Of a DNA stretch of 64,000 nucleotides, positions 1 through 9,153 are shown one piece after another. The notes beneath the pieces were generated by a model. The model was not told where the DNA came from, searched no databases, and was given only the letters and a program-made list of their open reading frames with translations. Both the position numbers and the translations under genes were made by a program. Source of the stretch: Fluviicola sp. (GTDB taxonomy: Bacteria > Bacteroidota > Bacteroidia > Flavobacteriales_D > Crocinitomicaceae); the NCBI RefSeq assembly GCF_029266855.1, contig NZ_JAQSWB010000011.1, positions 1-64,000 of the forward strand. Direction: 5' to 3'. The number at the start of each line of letters is the position of its first letter. Positions within the stretch are counted from its first letter, which is position 1.

Positions 1-99
1 CTCTGACGTTTGTCGTAATTTGGTCTTCAAAAGCTGCGCTTCTCCCAAATTACTTTCGCTCTGACGTTTGTCGTAATTTGGTCTTCAAAAGCTGCGCTT
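1..99. repeat. 58-bp tandem repeat, about 1.7 copies
   Basis: Positions 1-41 are repeated exactly at 59-99, so the unit is 58 bp. Each unit carries small inverted repeats: CCAAATTAC at 45-53 pairs with GTAATTTGG at 73-81, and AAAAGC-TGC-GCTTTT forms a short hairpin ending in a T run. The array is cut by the window edge and may be longer to the left. A TATTTTTG box at 108-115 lies just after it and could serve the gene at 136. Confidence 0.85.
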
Positions 100-135
100 T
101 TTCTTATTATTTTTGTTTCATACAAACCATACTGC

Positions 136-1752
136 ATGAATCATTTACTGAAGAGCTTAACTAAATATGAGAAATGGGTTTTTCTCTTAATCGTCTTAGT
201 GAATCTTTTGCCCGTTTTCAGCTATCGATTTTTTCCTACTCTTGATGGACCTGCCCACCTTTACAATGCAAACCTGATAAATCAGTTGCTTTTTGCCCCT
301 CATTCCAATCTTGATTCCTTTCTTCAATTCAATTCCGAAGCGGTTCCGAATTGGACCGGGCATGCTTTGCTGTGTTTCTTCAAATGGTTTCTGCCCGGAT
401 ATTTAGCAGAAAAAATGGTGCTTATACTTTATTTTGTAGGATTACCTTATTCTTTTCGATATCTGGCCAAATCTATTAATCCTGAATATATTGGTCTAAG
501 CTACCTGATCTTTCCTTTTACATATAATTATCTTTTGGCATTGGGATTTTATAATTTTTCGTTCGGGCTAATCGGTTTACTTTTGATTCTTACCTATTGG
601 ATCAAAAATCATCAAACGATTGCAAGTTCAGTAAAGAAAATCCTAATCCTTAGTCTGTTTCTGACGGTAACCTATTTTTCGCATATTGTTATGTTTAGTA
701 TTGGGCTGTTAGCCGTTAGCTGCTATACATTTATTACTTTTCTGAAACAACTTTTTGAAACAAAAAACATCCGGGAAGCATTAATAAGTCATTTCAAAAA
801 AGCGCTCGTTTTACTAATAAGTTCTTTTATTCCCCTGGTCTTAATGATTCTTTACTTTACAAACAGACCTGATTCCGGTAATGCTGTTTTCCTGCCAAAA
901 GATGAATTGATCAAATGGATAAATTACTTAAACCCGGTCATTTGTTATAATGAAGAAGTGGAAAGTGCATTTACCAGGAAAGTCATTTACATATTGTATG
1001 CGCTGATTATTGGAGGAATTATCGTAAGAATAAGGAACAGGAAATCAGTGAATGAAATAAACGGAAAAAGTGGAATGCTTCGTTTAAATGACATCTGGTT
1101 ACTTATAACGGGAATCATGCTCCTCCTTTTGTTCATAATGCCGGATGAAAATGGAATGGCAAGTATTATCTCTATGAGATTCGGGTTGTTATTCTTTTTG
1201 TTTCTAATTATTTGGATTTCGAGTATGAAACAGATAAAATGGTTCGTTTTAGTCTGTTCGGCACTTTTATTAATTGTTCATTTCAAAAGAGTTCACTATC
1301 TCGATTCTATAATTGAAATACACAATAAAATTGCCATCAATTGTAATAAAGCTGAAAGGTTTATAAAGCCAAACAGTGTGATAGCTCCTGTAAACCTAAC
1401 AAATAATTGGTTTGTAGCACACTTCCCCAATTACCTTGGAATTGATAAGCCGATGGTTATTTTGGAAAACTACGAAGCAGCTATGAATTACTTTCCGTTG
1501 CTTTGGAAAACAAAAAGTCTTCCAAATCTTGAAATCGGAGGAGAATCCATTGCAGAATATTCATTATTCTCTTCAAATCCAACTAATTTAAAAAACGGAA
1601 AAAAGGAGGTTGACTATATCTTTGTCCTGGGGAAATGGGATAGTTTAAATGCGGATCATAACAACACACTGCGGATGATTTCGACCTCTTTTGTTCAGGC
1701 ATACAAGAATGAAAACTGTACCTTGTATAGACATAAGAAATTACAGGATTAA
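136..1752 (+). CDS. Polytopic membrane protein, possible GT-C-type glycosyltransferase
   Basis: This 538-aa protein has about ten strongly hydrophobic segments and a hydrophilic C-terminal domain of about 150 residues. An acidic motif in the first extracytoplasmic loop (LDGPAHLYN, about residues 36-44) recalls the Asp-containing loop of GT-C glycosyltransferases (ArnT/PMT fold), which transfer sugars from lipid-linked donors outside the cytoplasmic membrane. The family was not recognised beyond that resemblance, so the function is inference. It stands alone on the plus strand before the helicase gene. The first ATG gives a plausible short cytoplasmic N-terminus before the first helix. No signs of truncation. 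Confidence 0.7.
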   Translation: MNHLLKSLTKYEKWVFLLIVLVNLLPVFSYRFFPTLDGPAHLYNANLINQLLFAPHSNLDSFLQFNSEAVPNWTGHALLCFFKWFLPGYLAEKMVLILYFVGLPYSFRYLAKSINPEYIGLSYLIFPFTYNYLLALGFYNFSFGLIGLLLILTYWIKNHQTIASSVKKILILSLFLTVTYFSHIVMFSIGLLAVSCYTFITFLKQLFETKNIREALISHFKKALVLLISSFIPLVLMILYFTNRPDSGNAVFLPKDELIKWINYLNPVICYNEEVESAFTRKVIYILYALIIGGIIVRIRNRKSVNEINGKSGMLRLNDIWLLITGIMLLLLFIMPDENGMASIISMRFGLLFFLFLIIWISSMKQIKWFVLVCSALLLIVHFKRVHYLDSIIEIHNKIAINCNKAERFIKPNSVIAPVNLTNNWFVAHFPNYLGIDKPMVILENYEAAMNYFPLLWKTKSLPNLEIGGESIAEYSLFSSNPTNLKNGKKEVDYIFVLGKWDSLNADHNNTLRMISTSFVQAYKNENCTLYRHKKLQD

Positions 1753-1810
1753 AAAGAATAGATCCTCATTTGTCCATGTAATTTTATTGAATTATAACTA
1801 CCTTCACTAA

Positions 1811-4800
1811 ATGCTAAGTTCAGTTGAAATGGATGATGCCGATGAAGGCGAAGATTTATTTGTTTTTCGCGATTCTGCGTTCGCTGAACTGAATTATGGT
1901 ACCCTTTTAAAATTTGCAGAAGCTTCCGTCATTCAGGTATTGCATCTCAGTTCAAACTCCGTTCACGCTGTTGAACTTTCCATCAACAAGGGCATTTTTT
2001 TATGTAATTACGGATTTCGTGCAGAACACGAAGTGATCCTCACCCAGGAAAACCAACTAGTTGTTCTTGGCTGTAGTTGTGGCGGAAATGGAAAAAAACT
2101 GTGTGACCACCAGGCTATTGTACTTTACCGTGTAATGGAGTATCCTGACTTCCGTACCTTCTTTGATGCGTCCGATCGGAGAAAACGCATTTCAGAAACG
2201 GCGATTTCTTATGGAATTACCGAAGAAAGAAGATGGGATGAATTATTTCAGCTCACTTATGAGAACAAACGGGTAAAAGTTACTTCCAAAAATCCCGAAC
2301 TCATTCGCCTAAACCCGGAAAAAATAGAGGAGCTGACCAAGAGACTGGTTCCTGTTTCTTTTTCCCCTGAAAAATTGCACAAACCCTTACCCAACCGATA
2401 TATTTCTTTCAGTGCTTTTGCCAATGAGAATCACTTTGAATTTCAACTGCATGAAAGCGCGCTGACGCAAAATGGTAAGATAAAAGCTCCGATTCAATCC
2501 CTGAATGCTTTGGAACTTGCCCTCCAGGAAACGAAACCCGAAATGATCCAAGCGTATACAGCGCTCGGTATGTTGGGTGCGAAACATCATCTATACCGAA
2601 ACCTCACGAACGATGAAGAAACGTTCCTGAAAGTGGTAAAGTCCATCGGAATAGCCAAACCGCTCTTCGAAGAATTAGAGGTTATTGAGGTCTGGGACAC
2701 CAAGCCACCGAAAGACACGGACCTTACACTTCATATTCACGATAAACCGATGCTTTTGCATTTGGACGTCAGCCAAAACCAGGAGTTTTACGAAATTACC
2801 GGTTTCATTGAATTTGATAATTTGAAGATTCCCTTCGACCAGGTGAAGATGAAAAGCGAACTTTTTATTCGCCGCGGACAAGATCTTTACCTCATAAAAA
2901 ACTGGAACTACCTGAGGACTTTGAGTTACTTCAGAAAGAATCATCACAAACTCATTATCCATCAGTCGCAGTTCGATGAGTTCCAGGCAAGTTTTTTGGT
3001 TCCGCTTGAAAACGTAGTCAGTATTAATTACTCCTATGTAAAAAAGGCCAGCCGTGCAATCATCAAACAAACACAACTAGCAACTGTCCGGGCAAAACGC
3101 ATCTATCTAACAGACAGCGAAAACTATGTTCATATAACCCCGATTATCGAGTACGGGAAAGTGGAGGTACCAATTCTCTCCAAACGGAAATTACTCACGA
3201 TTGATCAAACCGGGAGCTCTTTCGAAATCCCCAGGGACGAGAACCTGGAAGTCAATTTTTTAGGACAAATTATACGCCTTCATAAAGATTTTGAGTATCA
3301 GCTTGGCGGTGATTTTTTCTATTTGCATAAAAGCCAGTTTTTAGAAAACGATTGGTTTTTAAATGCCTTTGAATCATGGAGTGAGGCCGAATTGGAAATT
3401 CATGGTTTCCAGGAACTGACCAAACTAAAATTGATTCCGAAGAGCATGAAAGTTTCCGTTCAGATCATCAGCGGAATTGATTGGTTTGAAACGAAAGCCC
3501 ACATCAAGGTTGGCGATAATCGCGTGCGGTTAAAAGAAATTCAGCGAAGCATCATTCAAAAATCGCGCTATGTGAAACTGGGCGATGGACAGATGGCATT
3601 GCTTCCGCAACAATGGCTCGAACGTTTCTCGGCCTTTTTCCAGGAAGGAGAATTAGTGGATGACGTGATCCGGATTCCGAAAACATCTTATCAATTCATT
3701 GATGAATGGTTCGATGCGGAAGAAGTTGACAGTTCTGTTCGCATGCAAATAGAAGACCTTAAGGATAAAATTACTCACTTTGAGCGCATTCCCGAAATTG
3801 AACTCCCACAGGAATTTCAAACCGAATTAAGACATTACCAGCGGGAAGGTTATCACTGGCTGCACTTTTTAAATGATTTTGGTTTTGGCGGAATCCTCGC
3901 CGACGATATGGGTCTTGGAAAAACCATTCAGCTTTTGGCCTACATTTCGAAAAAACAGGAAGTCAAAAGAGGAACACACCTGATTGTTGTTCCAACCTCC
4001 TTAGTCTTTAACTGGAAAGATGAAACCGCAAAATTCACTCCACACCTGCGGATCTTAGATCTGCACGGAAGCAAACGAATGAAATCGACCCAGCATTTTG
4101 AGGAGTATGATATTTTACTGAGCACTTACGGAACCCTGCTTTCAGATATCCGGTATCTGAAAGATTTTGTTTTTGACACGATCATTTTGGATGAAGGCCA
4201 GGCTATTAAGAACCCGGATTCCAAGCGCTATAAAACCGTTCGTCTGCTGCAGTCCAAACAGCGATTTGTCCTGACCGGAACTCCGATCGAAAACAATACA
4301 CTGGATATTTTCTCCATCCTATCTTTTTGTAATCCGGGAATGTTTGGCTCATTGAAGCAATTCAAAGACCATTTTGCGTTTCCGATTGATAAATTTCAGG
4401 ACAGTCAGCGGGCCAAAGAATTACAGCGCCGGATTCATCCTTTCCTATTGAGACGGACCAAGAAACAGGTCGCAACCGAACTTCCCGAGAAAACGGAAAT
4501 GGTTGTATACTGTGAAATGGATCACGAACAGCAGCGTGTTTACGACGTGTACAAAACCGAATTGAAGGAATACCTGATGAGTGAGCCCGATTTTCTGGAC
4601 GGCCAAAGCAGCATGCATGTACTGGCAGGACTTACCAAATTGCGCCAGATTTGTAATTCCCCGGCCCTGATCAACGAAAACGGTGTTTCTTACGGAGATC
4701 AGTCGGCCAAAATACAGGAATTGATGCAGCAAATCGAGGACAAAAAGAAACACCATAAAATCCTGGTGTTCTCTCAATTTGTAGGAATGCTGAAACTCAT

Positions 4801-5203
4801 TGAAAATGCATTGGAGGAGCGGAAGATACCTTATTCCCTGCTTACCGGTCAGACTAAAAAACGAAAAGAAGTCGTCAATGCCTTCCAGGAAGATGAGAAA
4901 ATCCGGGTCTTTTTGATCAGTTTGAAAGCCGGAGGAATGGGCTTGAATTTAACACAGGCAGATTACGTTTATTTGATCGACCCGTGGTGGAATCCAGCTG
5001 TTGAAAATCAGGCAATCGACCGCGCCTACCGTATCGGTCAGGACAAAAAAGTGGTTGCTGTTCGTTTCATTACGCCAAATACCATTGAAGAAAAAATACT
5101 GGAGCTGCAAAAACGCAAACAGGAATTGGTTGGTGATTTGGTACACACGGATGTGAGTACATTGAAACAATTGAACCGGAAAGAGTTGATCGATCTTTTG
5201 TGA
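1811..5203 (+). CDS. SWIM zinc-finger SNF2-family DEAD/DEAH helicase
   Basis: A 1130-aa Swi2/Snf2 ATPase of the bacterial RapA/HepA-like group. A SWIM zinc finger (C88-x-C90-x7-C98-x-H100) is near the N-terminus, followed by about 550 residues of poorly conserved sequence. The ATPase core follows: Walker A DDMGLGKT at 698-705, Walker B variant DEGQ at 794-797, motif III LTGTPIENN, then the helicase C lobe (about 985-1090) with SLKAGGMGLNLT and the arginine motif DRAYRIGQ. Such proteins translocate on double-stranded DNA and remodel protein-DNA or RNA polymerase complexes; the exact partner is unknown. Length and motif order fit the family. An in-frame ATG seven codons downstream is an alternative start. 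Confidence 0.93.
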   Translation: MLSSVEMDDADEGEDLFVFRDSAFAELNYGTLLKFAEASVIQVLHLSSNSVHAVELSINKGIFLCNYGFRAEHEVILTQENQLVVLGCSCGGNGKKLCDHQAIVLYRVMEYPDFRTFFDASDRRKRISETAISYGITEERRWDELFQLTYENKRVKVTSKNPELIRLNPEKIEELTKRLVPVSFSPEKLHKPLPNRYISFSAFANENHFEFQLHESALTQNGKIKAPIQSLNALELALQETKPEMIQAYTALGMLGAKHHLYRNLTNDEETFLKVVKSIGIAKPLFEELEVIEVWDTKPPKDTDLTLHIHDKPMLLHLDVSQNQEFYEITGFIEFDNLKIPFDQVKMKSELFIRRGQDLYLIKNWNYLRTLSYFRKNHHKLIIHQSQFDEFQASFLVPLENVVSINYSYVKKASRAIIKQTQLATVRAKRIYLTDSENYVHITPIIEYGKVEVPILSKRKLLTIDQTGSSFEIPRDENLEVNFLGQIIRLHKDFEYQLGGDFFYLHKSQFLENDWFLNAFESWSEAELEIHGFQELTKLKLIPKSMKVSVQIISGIDWFETKAHIKVGDNRVRLKEIQRSIIQKSRYVKLGDGQMALLPQQWLERFSAFFQEGELVDDVIRIPKTSYQFIDEWFDAEEVDSSVRMQIEDLKDKITHFERIPEIELPQEFQTELRHYQREGYHWLHFLNDFGFGGILADDMGLGKTIQLLAYISKKQEVKRGTHLIVVPTSLVFNWKDETAKFTPHLRILDLHGSKRMKSTQHFEEYDILLSTYGTLLSDIRYLKDFVFDTIILDEGQAIKNPDSKRYKTVRLLQSKQRFVLTGTPIENNTLDIFSILSFCNPGMFGSLKQFKDHFAFPIDKFQDSQRAKELQRRIHPFLLRRTKKQVATELPEKTEMVVYCEMDHEQQRVYDVYKTELKEYLMSEPDFLDGQSSMHVLAGLTKLRQICNSPALINENGVSYGDQSAKIQELMQQIEDKKKHHKILVFSQFVGMLKLIENALEERKIPYSLLTGQTKKRKEVVNAFQEDEKIRVFLISLKAGGMGLNLTQADYVYLIDPWWNPAVENQAIDRAYRIGQDKKVVAVRFITPNTIEEKILELQKRKQELVGDLVHTDVSTLKQLNRKELIDLL

Positions 5204-5427
5204 TTTGAAGTAAAGGCCTCATAATCAAATAACTGCCCGAAAATTGTAAACCATTTTATTAACTTGCTGACAAAAAATGGTATATATCATTGATTTTCAA
5301 CAAATTAACCCAAAGTTGTAAACCATTTTATTAAATCGTTCACAAGGCAAATTTATCCCATAATCGGGAAACCTGTATTCAATTTGTTAAATCAGGAAAA
5401 AGCAGATTTATTCTAAGCGTTTGTTCG
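5204..5427. repeat. Intergenic stretch with 19-bp direct repeat
   Basis: TTGTAAACCATTTTATTAA occurs exactly at 5244-5262 and 5316-5334 (72-bp spacing), and similarity extends weakly downstream in both copies (ending ..CTGACAA and ..TTCACAA). The two copies lie upstream of the small gene at 5440 and downstream of the helicase. They may be binding sites or a decayed duplication; no gene is visible. Confidence 0.7.
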
Positions 5428-5435
5428 TACTTTTG
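5428..5435 (+). promoter_or_regulatory. Minus-7 box TACTTTTG, 4 nt before ATG
   Basis: The box matches the Bacteroidota minus-7 consensus TAnnTTTG and is separated from the ATG at 5440 by only GAGC, so transcription would start at or beside the start codon. No clear minus-33 TTG is seen at the usual distance. Confidence 0.55.
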
Positions 5436-5439
5436 GAGC

Positions 5440-5667
5440 ATGAAAAAAGGTTTGTTCTTACTTGCAATCACATTCATTGTTGTTGATTTTGCCTTTGGAC
5501 AAGGTTGTTCCCAGTGCAAATTGTTGGCTCAGCAAGGAAGTGAATTAGATGAAAACTCTTTTGGTTCTTCTATCAATACGGGGATTTTGTTCCTGATTGC
5601 GATTCCTTACTTAATTCTCATGTTTTTCTTCCGCAAGCAAATTGCCCGTTTATTTAAACGCAAATAG
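5440..5667 (+). CDS. Small secreted-then-membrane-anchored protein, unknown
   Basis: A 75-aa protein with an N-terminal signal peptide ending near DFAFGQ, a short extracytoplasmic segment containing a CSQC pair (about residues 23-26), and a single C-terminal transmembrane helix (about 48-67) followed by a basic tail. This topology is common among small envelope proteins in Flavobacteriia, but no function is known to me. The CxxC-like cysteines might be redox active or bind metal; that is speculation. The start is supported by the promoter box just ahead. It converges with nadD, leaving a gap of only 2 nt. Confidence 0.75.
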   Translation: MKKGLFLLAITFIVVDFAFGQGCSQCKLLAQQGSELDENSFGSSINTGILFLIAIPYLILMFFFRKQIARLFKRK

Positions 5668-5669
5668 GC

Positions 5670-6284
5670 TTAACGGTAAAAATTCATTTCATCAATATAC
5701 TTGCGCACCGGATCTGTGAGCAGGTAACGTACATCTTTTCCTTCTTTAATGGCATGCCGTACAAAACTCGATGATACTTTCATTACCGGGGCATCTTCGC
5801 AGGTAATGATATTCGCGTGATCCTTAAATCCGTTTTCCGGATAATGCCCGATCTCCTGAACTTCTTCTTCCTCCTGGAGAGTCAATACACGCGGGTAAAC
5901 ATAGAATTTGTAATTTGCCAGCAAATGTTCGTGGTTATACCATTTGTGGAACGTTCTCAAATTATCTTCTCCCATAATCAAAGAGAATTCATGGGCCGGA
6001 TATTTTTCCTTTAAATGGGCCAGGGTTGTGGCAGTATAATTAGGCTGCGGTAACTTGAACTCGATATCGGAAGCTTTCAGGTTGGTATTATCCTGAATTG
6101 CTTCGTTTACAATTGCCAAGCGATGGTAATCCGGCAACAAAGAAGATTTAAGTTTCAATGGATTTTGTGGAGTGACTACCAGCCAAACCTGGTCGATATC
6201 TGTGTATTCCGCCATGTAATTGGCAATGACCAAATGTCCGACATGAATGGGATTAAACGTTCCGAAATAGAGTCCTACTTTCAT
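5670..6284 (-). CDS. nadD: Nicotinate-nucleotide adenylyltransferase
   Basis: NadD transfers AMP from ATP to nicotinate mononucleotide, giving deamido-NAD in NAD biosynthesis. The 204-aa protein opens with the nucleotidyltransferase motif GTFNPIHVGH (residues 8-17), the GxFxPxHxGH signature, and has the second phosphate-binding motif VSSSFVR near the C-terminus (the ISSTxxR site), followed by the usual P-V-x-x-Y-I ending. Length is normal. It is the last gene of yicC-gmk-nadD, with 3 nt between it and gmk, so it is almost certainly co-transcribed. Together with kmo and kynU in this window it points to NAD formation in this organism. Confidence 0.95.
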   Translation of the reverse strand: MKVGLYFGTFNPIHVGHLVIANYMAEYTDIDQVWLVVTPQNPLKLKSSLLPDYHRLAIVNEAIQDNTNLKASDIEFKLPQPNYTATTLAHLKEKYPAHEFSLIMGEDNLRTFHKWYNHEHLLANYKFYVYPRVLTLQEEEEVQEIGHYPENGFKDHANIITCEDAPVMKVSSSFVRHAIKEGKDVRYLLTDPVRKYIDEMNFYR

Positions 6285-6287
6285 AAA

Positions 6288-6866
6288 TCAGGAAATAAAT
6301 TTTCGAACGATTTCTTTTGCTTCAATACAAGCTCTCCTCAAATCATCATTCAGGAGAATATAATCAAACTCGGGAGCGCGATCCAACTCAATGTGTGCTT
6401 TTGCCAGCCGCATGGAAATCTTTTCCTCTGTCTCCGTACTTCTGAAGCGCAAGCGTTGTTCGAGATCCTCAAAGGACGGTGGCTGAACAAAAACTGCAAG
6501 CGCGTTGTCACCCATGATTTTTTTCAGGTTCAATCCTCCAACTACATCCACATCAAAGATCACTGTTTTTCCATTGGCCCAAATTCGTTCCAATTCCGAG
6601 GCCAGTGTTCCGTAAAAATTATCTGTGTAAACTTCTTCCCATTCAATAAACTCACCACCATCTATTTTCTGTTTGAATCCTTCGATTCCCAGAAAATAAT
6701 AATGCTTTCCATGTTCCTCATCCCCTCTCGGTTCGCGGCTGCAGGCAGAAATGGAAAAAGCCAGTTCAGGAATTTCGCCTAACAAGTATTGAACAATGGT
6801 AGTTTTACCGGCACCTGAAGGCGCCGAGAAAATGACACATTTACCGCCACTCGAATCAAATGCCAT
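6288..6866 (-). CDS. gmk: Guanylate kinase
   Basis: Guanylate kinase phosphorylates GMP (and dGMP) to the diphosphate with ATP. The 192-aa protein has the P-loop APSGAGKTT at residues 15-23, the GMP-binding region SREPRGDEEHGKHYYF (the family's T/SR-x-R-x-G-E-x-x-G-x-x-Y/F-F), and the VDVVGGLNLKK element that matches the family's D-V-Q-G segment. Normal length. It starts 1 nt after the yicC stop and ends 3 nt before nadD, so it is translated from the same mRNA. The order yicC-gmk is frequent in bacteria. Confidence 0.96.
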   Translation of the reverse strand: MAFDSSGGKCVIFSAPSGAGKTTIVQYLLGEIPELAFSISACSREPRGDEEHGKHYYFLGIEGFKQKIDGGEFIEWEEVYTDNFYGTLASELERIWANGKTVIFDVDVVGGLNLKKIMGDNALAVFVQPPSFEDLEQRLRFRSTETEEKISMRLAKAHIELDRAPEFDYILLNDDLRRACIEAKEIVRKFIS

Positions 6867-6867
6867 T

Positions 6868-7734
6868 TTACAGGGTATTTAAAACTTGTTCTTTGATTTT
6901 CTCCAGGTGATCTTTCATTTCAACCACCAGTTTCTGCATCTCCACATGGTACGATTTGCTTCCAAGTGTATTGATCTCACGACCAATTTCCTGCGTAATG
7001 AAACCAAGTTTCTTTCCACAGAGCGGAATATTCATCGTTTCAAGGAAGTAATTCAAGTGATTGGAAAGACGCATCTTCTCTTCAGAGACATCCATTTTTT
7101 CGATATAGAAAATGATCTCCTGCTCCAAACGATTCAGATCTATCGAGATATTCGTGATCTTCTCCAAACCTGTTTTCATGCGCTCGCGAACTGCGTCAAT
7201 GCGTGCAGTTTCATATTTTGGAACTTCAGCCAGCAATTCGTCGATCCGCTGGATATTGTTTTCAAAATCCTTTCTTAACTGATCGCCTTCTTGCTTACGG
7301 AACTCGTTCAAATGATTACATGCTTCTCTTACCAAACTTTGCACAAAGGTCGATTCTTCATCGGAAAGTGCTTCTTTATCGTTGGAGTAAATCTCCGGCA
7401 TTCTCATAACCAGGGATAAAATATCATCTGTTGGTTCTCCCAGTAATTCAGCAGTTTCCTTGATATCTTTATAATACGCCTGAGCCAAATCGCGGTTAAT
7501 CACATAATTCTTTGTATCACCGGAATTCTCAAGGGAAATAGATAATTCTACTTTACCCCTGTCTAGTAATTCAGCAACTATTGAGCGATTCTCCAATTCG
7601 ATTTCACGATACAAGGGAATTGCACGCATATTCAGATCTAAGCTCTTACTGTTTAAGGAACGGATTTCCACAACGATTTTCTTCCCCTGGAAGGAACCGC
7701 TTGCTTTTCCGTAGCCGGTCATTGATAATACCAT
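6868..7734 (-). CDS. yicC: YicC/YloC-family endoribonuclease-like protein
   Basis: The 288-aa protein begins MVLSMTGYGKASG, matching the highly conserved YicC N-terminus (SMTGYG/SMTAFGR), and ends with the conserved E-x-x-x-K-x-x-x-Q-x-LN-type helix. E. coli YicC is an RNA-degrading enzyme; the same activity here is inference. The start was placed at the ATG at 7734 rather than an upstream in-frame TTG, because homologues start here and a TACTTTTG box (7757-7750) ends 15 nt upstream. First gene of an operon with gmk and nadD. Confidence 0.92.
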   Translation of the reverse strand: MVLSMTGYGKASGSFQGKKIVVEIRSLNSKSLDLNMRAIPLYREIELENRSIVAELLDRGKVELSISLENSGDTKNYVINRDLAQAYYKDIKETAELLGEPTDDILSLVMRMPEIYSNDKEALSDEESTFVQSLVREACNHLNEFRKQEGDQLRKDFENNIQRIDELLAEVPKYETARIDAVRERMKTGLEKITNISIDLNRLEQEIIFYIEKMDVSEEKMRLSNHLNYFLETMNIPLCGKKLGFITQEIGREINTLGSKSYHVEMQKLVVEMKDHLEKIKEQVLNTL

Positions 7735-7749
7735 TTGCTTCAGTTTGAG

Positions 7750-7757
7750 CAAAAGTA
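7750..7757 (-). promoter_or_regulatory. Minus-7 box TACTTTTG for yicC-gmk-nadD
   Basis: Read on the minus strand, TACTTTTG ends 15 nt before the yicC ATG, a normal spacing for a short leader. It matches TAnnTTTG exactly. No good minus-33 element is visible. Confidence 0.5.
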
Positions 7758-8054
7758 AGGAAATATTGTCGAGAAGGTGTTAATTAGATTCTCATAGAAT
7801 ACTAATTTAAGCACATAGAGCATATCGAAATAGAGAGAAGAAACTACTAATCAGATCATTCCTCTCACAGATTGGAGTTGAGATAGAGCTTGCTTTTATT
7901 TACTTGTATTGAGAAGCCCAATACAGATTACCTATGAACATACTATGTGAGCTATGTTGCTATATGGTTTACGATTAATTACGGGGAAGACCCTTATATT
8001 TTTCCAATATAAGCCCCGCAATTACTCACGGGACTTATTGGAAACGATATGCAG
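7758..8054 (-). other. recA-yicC intergenic region with alternative hairpins
   Basis: About 300 bp without a gene. On the minus strand, downstream of recA, three segments can pair in two exclusive ways: 8039-8029 with 8018-8006 (AATAAG/CTTATT plus CCCG/CGGG), or 8013-8006 with 8000-7993 (CTTATATT/AATATAAG) extended by CGGGG/CCCCG (7982-7986 with 8014-8018). No T run follows either, so a simple intrinsic terminator is not obvious. The rest (7758-7980) shows nothing I can assign. Confidence 0.45.
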
Positions 8055-9086
8055 TTAGTCCTGTGCCAACACCACTGCAGTGGGATTAGCTCCAAGAGCA
8101 TCCTTGATCTTTGCTTCTAATTCATCCATTAATTCCGGATTATCAGCAATCATATTTTTTACCGAATCTCTTCCTTGTCCTAAACGAGTTTCTCCGTAAG
8201 AGAACCAAGATCCGCTTTTCTTTAAGATATTTAATTCCACACCCAAATCAATGATCTCACCTACTTTGGAAATTCCTTCCCCGTACATGATATCAAACTC
8301 TGCTTTACGGAATGGAGGTGCAACTTTGTTTTTCACTACTTTCACTTTGATGCGGTTACCAATCACATCTTCGCCTTCTTTAATTTGGGCTGCTCTACGA
8401 ATATCAATACGCATAGAAGCATAGAATTTCAAGGCATTTCCACCGGTTGTTGTTTCCGGGTTACCGAACATCACCCCGATTTTATCACGCAGCTGGTTAA
8501 TGAAAATACAACAGCATTTTGCTTTACTAATCGAACCGGTCAGTTTACGAAGTGCTTTCGACATCAATCGAGCCTGTAATCCCATTTGAGAATCACCCAT
8601 CTCGCCTTCGATCTCCGCTTTCGGTGTCAGTGCCGCAACAGAGTCAATAACCAACAAATCAACAGCCCCGGAGCGAATCAAACTGTCGGCAATTTCCAAT
8701 GCCTGTTCTCCGTTATCCGGTTGTGAGATCAATAGGTTCTCAACGTCAACCCCCAATTTTTGTGCGTAAAACTGATCAAATGCGTGCTCCGCATCAATGA
8801 TAGCTGCAATTCCTCCTTGTTTTTGTACTTCCGCAATTGCATGAATTGCCAAAGTCGTTTTTCCGGATGACTCCGGTCCATAAATTTCAACGATTCTTCC
8901 TTTTGGATAACCGTTTACACCTAATGCCAGGTCTAATGTAATTGAACCGGAAGGAATTACCTCTACTTCTTCAATTGCATTGTCTCCTAATTTCATTACA
9001 GATCCTTTTCCGAAAGTCTTATCCAACTTTTCCATTGTTAGCTGAAGTGCTTTCAATTTTTCCGGGTTAACTTCTTTAACTGCCAT
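8055..9086 (-). CDS. recA: Recombinase RecA
   Basis: RecA forms ATP-dependent filaments on single-stranded DNA, drives strand exchange and stimulates autocleavage of LexA-type repressors. The 343-aa protein has Walker A GPESSGKT, Walker [11 protein letters not shown], the MAW-type motif [12 protein letters not shown] region and the disordered acidic C-terminus, with normal length. A TACATTTG minus-7 box lies 36 nt before the ATG at 9086, with an inverted repeat AGTAG-N8-CTACT immediately upstream of it, a possible operator. It is transcribed alone or read through from bcp. Confidence 0.98.
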   Translation of the reverse strand: MAVKEVNPEKLKALQLTMEKLDKTFGKGSVMKLGDNAIEEVEVIPSGSITLDLALGVNGYPKGRIVEIYGPESSGKTTLAIHAIAEVQKQGGIAAIIDAEHAFDQFYAQKLGVDVENLLISQPDNGEQALEIADSLIRSGAVDLLVIDSVAALTPKAEIEGEMGDSQMGLQARLMSKALRKLTGSISKAKCCCIFINQLRDKIGVMFGNPETTTGGNALKFYASMRIDIRRAAQIKEGEDVIGNRIKVKVVKNKVAPPFRKAEFDIMYGEGISKVGEIIDLGVELNILKKSGSWFSYGETRLGQGRDSVKNMIADNPELMDELEAKIKDALGANPTAVVLAQD

Positions 9087-9122
9087 ATCGTTTAATTTTA
9101 AATCGTTTTGTTATCGTTTCTG

Positions 9123-9153
9123 CAAATGTACACCCAGTAGGTCGTAAACTACT
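9123..9153 (-). promoter_or_regulatory. recA minus-7 box and adjacent 18-bp dyad
   Basis: The minus strand reads TACATTTG at 9130-9123, 36 nt before the recA ATG. Just upstream, 9136-9153 is a dyad AGTAG-N8-CTACT, which would cover the minus-33 region and overlaps the bcp stop codon. A repressor site (for example an SOS operator) is possible but not shown. Confidence 0.4.

Noticed and set aside
1-99. CRISPR array from the exact direct repeat
   Set aside because: The repeat is 41 bp with only a 17-bp spacer that is part of a tandem unit, and there are no cas genes.
2387-5170. Several long antisense frames opposite the SNF2 helicase
   Set aside because: They follow from the codon composition of the helicase gene and lack recognisable protein features or start signals.
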